DNA of 64,000 bases from the NCBI GenBank assembly GCA_047495785.1, contig JBLDXI010000021.1:620001-684000 (forward strand). Direction: 5' to 3'. Shown here piece by piece: positions 57,953 through 64,000 of the stretch. The notes under the pieces are model-generated. The model searched no databases, was not told where the DNA came from, and saw only the letters and a program-made list of their open reading frames with translations. The translations under genes and the position numbers were made by a program. Positions within the stretch are counted from its first letter, which is position 1, and every line of letters starts with the position of its first letter. The DNA is from Lepidodermella squamata (lineage: Eukaryota > Gastrotricha).

Positions 57953-59333
57953 CTTCAATCAGCGTCGGTCGTATCACCTCAACAGGGTGCCCTACAGCCA
58001 TCGCTTAACCTGCCGCCGCCATCAGCGCTCATGTCTCTCAACGGCTTGAACGCAACATCGGAACGTATTCTCGATACTACCCGATACCTTGGCGATATTC
58101 GTGCAAAAATGTTAATTTTTTTATAACCGATATAATTTGTCTAGGAGTAGCGTGATATTAATATGAAAATGTTTGCATATTATCGCGAATATAAATGTAT
58201 GCGCGAGCCAATCGAGTGTAGCGGGTCTATGCAAAGAGGGCGAAGCAGCGGGCAGAAGTCATTAGTCGAATCAAAATGATTGGAATGGCCGATCGGCAAA
58301 CACATAAAATCCGGCCTTTTGGCGCTTTCTTGTCTTTAGAAAAAGCTAAAAGCAGCGGCTATCTACTGGCTATCCTTTTATGCGCGTGTGTTAATATAGA
58401 GGACTGATGATGGTAATGATAAGACAATAAGACAAAATGACTTGTATCATATGGTAATGGTACTACTGCTAATCATGAAAACAATAAAACGCGCATATAC
58501 ACTTGAAATGAAGAAAGGAGGAGCCGGCGACGTACTGCCTTCCGCGCCCCAGAAAACAAAACCACGCAGCAGCAGTTATGGATAGTCCATCGAGAAGCTT
58601 CACTTTCTCTATTATTGTTAGTGTATGCCAGGCATGGCGAGGGACACTGGTCGCCGATAAAAAGGTGGCCGCGCGCGGGCTATAATATTAAGGGTCTTTA
58701 TGCCATGTGCCGGGCCGTCTTTTTCAGCCACCCTGTGTTATTGACTCGCGCGCGACGATTGGCCATGAAATATAAGAAACGCGCATGAGCGCCGCGCTTG
58801 CGTCGAAACAAAATATTGCACGCCTTGTCGGTCAGTGCCTGGACCAATGGCGCGACTCGAGGGAGGGATGCAACACGCGCGTCATTATTATACATGATTA
58901 TCGATAGTAAAATCCTCGCCGTTTCACCACCGCCAGTATAGAGTATCACGCGTTCGCAGCTAGGGATGCGCGATAGTCGCACAGATGGAACCGTCTCGAA
59001 GGATGCCAACAACTGGGCCAAGAAAAAACGAATGCAAATTGCATGTCCCCGACGGTTCGCCCTCCCTCATCGGTCCGATCTAAACACTGCGCAATTTATC
59101 GCTTGGTCAGAGCTGGCCTACAGTAATAATAATAACAACCGCCGAACACACGCATGAAAACGGTAGTAAACAATGCTGAAAAATTATGAATCAGCCAACG
59201 AGAATATATTTTACAAATCCAACGTTTATTCTTACAAAATTCACACGCCTCTTCATTTATAAGACTTCTTGTAGAAAACAATGTAAATTTCGGTAATAAG
59301 CAGTGATCATACAAGGCGTTTTTATTGCAAAAT
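57953..59333. other. intergenic stretch upstream of the sodium channel
   Basis: This 1.4-kb region holds the channel's 5' UTR and promoter and the 3' flank of ATG101. An in-frame TGA lies close upstream of the chosen channel ATG, supporting that start. AT-rich and GC-rich patches alternate, for example GGCCGCGCGCGGGC near 58665. No further exon was recognised. Confidence 0.45.
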
Positions 59334-60168
59334 TTATTCATTTAAAATCCTTCGAACTGCCGCGCCAACACCAGCTACCCCAGCAGCTCCGGTTATTTGA
59401 TGGTTGAACTGCAAATAGGAGAAATTTGTAAAAATCCACCTTAATTTCGACAAATCAAGTTTAATTACCCTGAATAAATAAGGTTGTACGTCCGAAAGCG
59501 AGGTGTAGTAAATCGAATCCAAGTCGCGTCGAGTTGGCGTTGCTGGGACGAAGTGGTGTTGATTTATGAGTTGGCAAACCGTTAGAGCTGCATCACTGAC
59601 TTGTCGAGTTGTTTGGGCGTATGAAAGGGATCGACCTTAAAAATTTGCGATCTCATCTCCAGAAAAATCAAATTCAGGAAAACTTACTTTCTTCATCTTT
59701 TGCCGATGGCACAATATCGACTTTCACGGTCCATAGTTCCCAAGCTTGTCGATCAGAGGCGAAAAACAATCGGTTTGTGAAACTTTGCTTTCGCTGGTAA
59801 AATTCGAGAGTAATCTGCGTAGACGGCGTCGGATTCGTCGGAAACGAAGCTCTGAGCGCTTCGATAAATTTACCAATATTGGCATCGACTAGCTGCACCA
59901 AATCAGGCGAATTCACACGAACATAGGACAAGTCCAGCATTCGACAGTCGAAATCTTCGAAACCGACCGAGCCGACAACGCATATCTCCTCGTCTTTATA
60001 CTCGACTTTCCCAGTTGTTCGGTGGAAAAATATTGTGTGAAAAATCGCGCCAAGGGCCTCGGAAAGACACGAAATTTCCGATTTCTAAGGCGAAATTTTC
60101 AGGTTAAGTAGCAATTTTCAAATAAAAATTCAACTTACAAGGTAGAAAGAATGGGTTTTCGCGTTCAT
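59334..60168 (-). CDS. ATG101: Autophagy protein ATG101 (HORMA domain)
   Basis: Four exons on the minus strand, 60139-60168, 59688-60084, 59469-59635 and 59334-59408, join in phase to give 222 residues, against 218 in human. Matches run through the protein: FHTIFFHRTTGKVEY, DFDCRMLDLSYVRVNS, ITLEFYQRK, AWELWTVKVDIVP, and near the end SLSDVQPYLFR. The last exon encodes FNHQITGAAGVAGVGAAVRR. ATG101 is a HORMA-domain partner of ATG13 in the ULK1/ATG1 autophagy-initiation complex (C. elegans epg-9). Its conserved Trp-Phe finger loop was not located with confidence. It follows NOM1 on the same strand with a gap of 90 bp. Confidence 0.93.
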
Positions 60169-60258
60169 CAAATATTTTCAAATAAATTACTAAAAGATGA
60201 GGAAAATCGAAGGTTGATATAATTCAAATATTTAGTATAATTTGAGCAGCCCAACAAT

Positions 60259-62625
60259 TTAATAGACCATTTCCGAGGAAAGTAAATCGAGCCTAGGTTT
60301 GAGCTCAGAAAGCGCATATTTCCCGCAACCCTTCACTTTCTTCTTCTTAGCACCATCCTCGTCATCAGAATCGTCCGTTCCGATAGATACCGGCTTACCG
60401 GAGTCGTACATATGCTTCGCAAAAAGCAGCAAAGCCGAACCAATTTTTTTGCCTTTCGCCCCGATTGCCTTGTTCGACATCAATGGTTCGATAATAATTC
60501 GACGAAATTCTGAATCGCCCAATTTTGATGGATGGAAAAATGTGTCGAGCAGGTTGTGAAGAAACGCGTAGGTCGGCGAGCCAGGAGCGGCAGAGGTGAA
60601 ATCAATGCATCGAAGGGCTGTTACCAGCGAAATCGCATTCGAACGAATCAGGTCGATGCAAATTTTCGCCGTATTGGCGACCAAACTAGGCGATCCACCT
60701 TCTTTCGCCAAACGTTCCGTGAAAGACTTTTTAACAGCTAAACGGAAAAGCCGTTGCTTTTTATCAGTTTCTTGAGAGCAAAGACGAGCGAGCAGTTGAG
60801 CGTAAAACGGGTTGTAATTCCGCTCTTTAACGCAGCATTGGAAGGCAACAGGAACTGCTTCGGTGCGCTGCAATTCAGACCGGAAAGGCAATTTCAGCAA
60901 GCGCTAAAAAATAGATCACAAAACCCAGGTCATAGTTAGCTTAATAATTTCGAGACCAACCTCAACAGCATCTTCAATGTCATTGCTCGAGACAATGACT
61001 GAAAATATCGAACGCCTAACGTCAGTGTTGAAATGCAGTTTTTGCGCCATTTCTGCATATTTTTTCTCCTCGGCCGAAACTTTGGTTTTATCAACTTTCT
61101 TTTCCTTAGCGTGTTTACCCGCTAAACCAGATATTTCCAACGCCATAGGCCCCGAGCAAGTGTCAGCTTTCAGCCACCAATTTGACCCTGATTCACCAAA
61201 GCCGGCTAATGCGGACAAAGAAACACGGAATGGCGAATCGTTAGCCGAGTCATGGGCTGACAACTCTTTCTTCAGTCGAACGTAAAGTTTAGCAAACCGC
61301 GCTGATTCTTCAGCGTCGTAACCAGGAATTTTCGCAAAATTATTATTTTTAACCGCAGAAATAACATCAGCGAGGAAATTCAACCGCGAACCAGGAGTAA
61401 CTTCCGCTTGAGACCGAGCACTAGCTGCGGCGTCTTGGACTTCGCGAATAGCTGACGACAAACCAGCCGGGTCGTTTTTACGCAATGCCGGACCAGCAGC
61501 GCGAAGAAGCACGATGGTCAAATTGGCAGCATATTCCGCCTTTTCATGGTCATAGTACTCAGCATTTGCTTGCATGATGTGGGCAGCGAGCATTTTCAAA
61601 ACATCAAGCAGTAGTACCGAGTCTAAGCAACGGTACAACAATAGGTGGGACAGCAATTTCATTGCATTTTCAAGTTTTGGCGTTTCTCTCATATCCGCTG
61701 CTTTGTCATCGTTTGCTTCGTTGTATTCGACCAACATCCACGTTAAACGATGAATCAACTGGCCCACAGCGTCTGTTGAGCAGCCAGTCGCTCGCAGAAG
61801 CGCGAAAACAATAGCGACCGGACTTGTTACCTTGTCAGGAATGACAAAAGTCGGCTTCGTGACACAAGTCGCTAGCGCTGAATCACATAGCGAGTTCGAA
61901 ATGGCTGCCCTGGGGAATGAACCGGAAGTATACAGCTGTCGAGCCTCGCTGAAAAGAGGAGGGACAGTTGGCTCCGATAAGCGATTCATAATTGCCATTG
62001 TGCGTTTGGATAATCGAATAGAGTCTTCAGTCGCAACAGCAGGTTTTTTAAGCAATTTAAGACTCGGTTCGTCCTCTTCACCTTCCGACTCGTCTTCAGC
62101 TGCACTTTCATCAGACTCGGCACTTTCCGCCTCTTCGGTGTAAAGAGCCTGCTTTCGCTTGTTTTTAACAGCTTTCGGTTTTGGTTCATCATCACTCTGG
62201 ATTTCAGAATCCTCATCCTCTGATCTGCTTTTCGGCGCTTCACTTTGCTGTTTCGACAAAAACTCGCTTTTCATTATTGGTTTCAGCAGATAATCAAGGC
62301 CCATATCTTTGAATGAAGCCGGGAGTTTCATCGATGACGCTGAGTCTTCCCTTTTCTTTCCATTTTTACGTTTTCTGCGCTTGTTGAGTCCGAGAAGTTT
62401 CTCAAGTCGCCGTATTTCAATTTCGTCCGCATCCAAGTCCTCGGCGCATGGTCGAGATTGCTGAGGTTCGTAGTTGTCGTCCAAACCATCCGCTAAATCG
62501 TCATCATCATAGTCAGATTCCTCATCCCGTCGACTCTGTCAAATTAGTAATAATATAATCTCAAGCCATAAAATATTCCATTTAAGTGTTACATTTTTCG
62601 ACCTGGTTTGCTTCCGTTTGGGCAT
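60259..62625 (-). CDS. NOM1: NOM1 nucleolar MIF4G-domain protein
   Basis: Three exons on the minus strand, 62593-62625, 60961-62535 and 60259-60903, join in phase to give 750 residues. The first exon is a tiny basic start, MPKRKQTRSKN. An acidic/basic N-terminal region contains IRRLEKLLGLNKRRKRK and the hallmark FKDMGLDYLL. A MIF4G domain begins near MNRLSEP and includes LLSHLLLYRCLDSVLLLDVL, then an RSIFSVIVSSNDIEDAVE block and an MA3 domain with ERNYNPFYAQLL. NOM1 (yeast Sgd1) is a nucleolar partner of eIF4AIII needed for 18S rRNA maturation. The last intron ends in a GTTGGT donor and was set by aligning DAVE|RLLKL with the family. Confidence 0.92.
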
Positions 62626-62762
62626 TTGAAAATTCTAATTTATAATTGAATCCTATAAAACATAACAGGAATATAATTGCCTTGAGTTTTTGAACGTCTG
62701 AAAGGTAGCAAGATTGGCATATTGTAAAACCAGTAGCAATATGAGAACAAAGACGAGAACAG

Positions 62763-63539
62763 TTAATTTCTGAAAACAGCACGGCATTCAGCGTTTGAGC
62801 AGGACAAGTTAGCGGCAGGTTGTGAGGCTTGAGATGCGGCGGCATTTGAAGCTTTCTTCTTGCAAATTGAGTGAAAGGTAGTTTCGTTTCCGCATTTCGA
62901 ACATTCCATTGTATCACCGCGATTGAAAACCAAACGTTTGCAAGATCCACACTCCGGCAAAACACCGGTGAAGTGCTGCACCATGTAGTCATACAGCTCA
63001 GCAACAATGCGAAGCCCAAATCCATATGTGCTGCTGTCTCCGTCAGTGCTAACTTCAGTGCTCAAGTAAGCTGTTTCTTTCAGACCTCTAATGATGCGGT
63101 CGCAGTCAGTGTTTCCAATCTTACAAGTTGCAGCGATCCGATAGAAGTCGGGCGGTGTAAATTCACGGGTTTCGCTGTGAGCCAACGCGCTGAAGAGCTT
63201 TGTAATAAAATCCAACTCCTTCTCAGTGTAATTGCTCTTCCAATCTATGACTTCACGCGTGTTCAGATTAGCAAGAAGGTAACACGCCTTGCCATTAATT
63301 TCGTTTTGAACTCGAACAATTTTAAAATTGTACGAGAGCATTTTAGCGTTGATATCCTGAAAGATTCTGATCAGATCTTGATCCGAATGGCCGAGTTAAA
63401 CTTTCGTTGCAGCACCTGCTTCGCCAATAAAACGATTGATGTCCTGCCTATAAGCAGGCCCGCAAAGTAAAAACTTCTGCGCGATGAATCGATGAGCATC
63501 CGTGTAATTTGTTTGCCGCTGAGATTGTGATGGAGCCAT
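62763..63539 (-). CDS. NSMCE1: SMC5/6 complex subunit NSE1 (NSMCE1-like)
   Basis: Two exons on the minus strand, 63402-63539 and 62763-63356, give 243 residues. A first part with MAPSQSQRQTNYTDAHRFI and KFLLCGPAYRQDINRFIG precedes a winged-helix region with FKIVRVQNEINGKACYLLAN and YTEKELDFITKLFSALAHSE. A C-terminal zinc-binding RING-like part holds CGSC, MECSKCG, FHSIC and SCSNAEC. The order matches NSE1, which with NSE3 and NSE4 forms the kleisin sub-complex of SMC5/6 and acts in DNA repair and restriction of extrachromosomal DNA. The intron donor (AAA|GTTTAA) is weak but the only one that keeps the frame. The gene lies 137 bp upstream of NOM1 on the same strand. Confidence 0.8.
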
Positions 63540-64000
63540 TGCCTTTTAATTCGCTAGCCTAAATGCCTAAATTGATGGACAGAGATAGACACTTTAAATA
63601 GGTATTTGGGAGTTATGGGTTCTGCAGAACCTAAACAGGTAACCTGCGATTTCTTGGCTGCAGTTATACACCCATCAAGCACGGGCACATAGGGGCTCGC
63701 GTTCTTGGCGCTTTTCATTATCGTTTTTCGCAAAAGTTACCGCGCTTTTAAATTGGTTTTGACAAATAAGCTTTGCATTTCTGAATATTGAATTGAAAAT
63801 CTATCAAAAAGGTATTTTAATGTTTTTAATTTTACGTTGCTGATAGCAACGAGTTATTTGGAACGATTGATTGAAATGAATAGGTCTGAAAAAATCGTTA
63901 ATTTTTCTTTCACGTCGCGGCACGGAGTGCAAATGTTTTTTATACATAATTTCAGTCAGGTGGATCATCTTCCCCATATTCACCTTTTCCATATGCACTT
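63540..64000. other. end of window, upstream of NSE1
   Basis: Contains the promoter of NSE1 by position. A short open frame on the minus strand (about 63804-63998) has no motif and is not called. Confidence 0.35.

Noticed and set aside
1-64000. CRISPR arrays or bacterial-type operons
   Set aside because: No regularly spaced direct repeats with unique spacers were seen. Introns and eukaryotic families exclude a prokaryotic source.

Overview
The window looks like a compact nuclear genome of a small ecdysozoan animal. Genes are close together on both strands. Most introns are 45-100 nt, with GT donors and CAG, TAG or AAG acceptors, and a few larger introns are filled with mobile elements. A tandem array of three divergent nuclear hormone receptors resembles the expanded receptor families of nematodes. 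Against a nematode origin, the window carries a complete voltage-gated sodium channel alpha-subunit gene, a family absent from Caenorhabditis elegans. Mixed acceptors and short introns would suit a tardigrade, but that is an inference and the species is not identified here.

Layout. 1-12 kb: end of an RNF26-like membrane RING E3 gene (+), a two-exon histone-fold gene (+) whose 2.3-kb intron holds a pogo-type transposase remnant and palindromes, SEC22 (+), an unidentified gene (+) whose last intron holds an hAT-like MITE, and an Ig-domain membrane protein (-). 12.9-19.4 kb: splicing helicase DHX16 (-), an EGF-like membrane protein (-) and DNAJC21 (-). 20-26 kb: a LINE tail remnant, DUS2 (+), an unknown gene (-), a small CARD-like protein (-) and the queuine tRNA-ribosyltransferase gene (+). 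27-34 kb: a second gene with two CARD-like regions (-), an amidated-peptide precursor (-), GCLM (-) and a TPR-like/J-domain protein (-).

34.8-36.4 kb is a Mutator-like non-autonomous transposon with arms of about 430 bp and a 9-bp target duplication. It is followed by a small secreted Cys-rich protein (+) and the three receptors (-) at 38.1-44.6 kb, then an unresolved coding fragment at 45 kb. 46.1-58.0 kb is the sodium channel (-), reconstructed here as 21 coding exons that join in phase to 2184 codons. Its introns contain a second copy of the hAT-like MITE, another terminal-inverted-repeat element, and a complete antisense gene for a type II membrane protein. 59.3-63.5 kb holds ATG101, NOM1 and NSE1 (-) in close tandem.

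The strongest points are: the channel's inferred selectivity filter is D-E-S-A, with Ser where Nav1 channels have the domain III Lys; its domain IV pore loop carries a 33-bp minisatellite that multiplies N-glycosylation sequons; the two CARD-like genes lie close together, one sharing a start region with TGT; and three TIR elements have recognisable ends, two families of them with exact target-site duplications. All exon models were read by eye from splice signals, phase and family similarity, with no transcript evidence.
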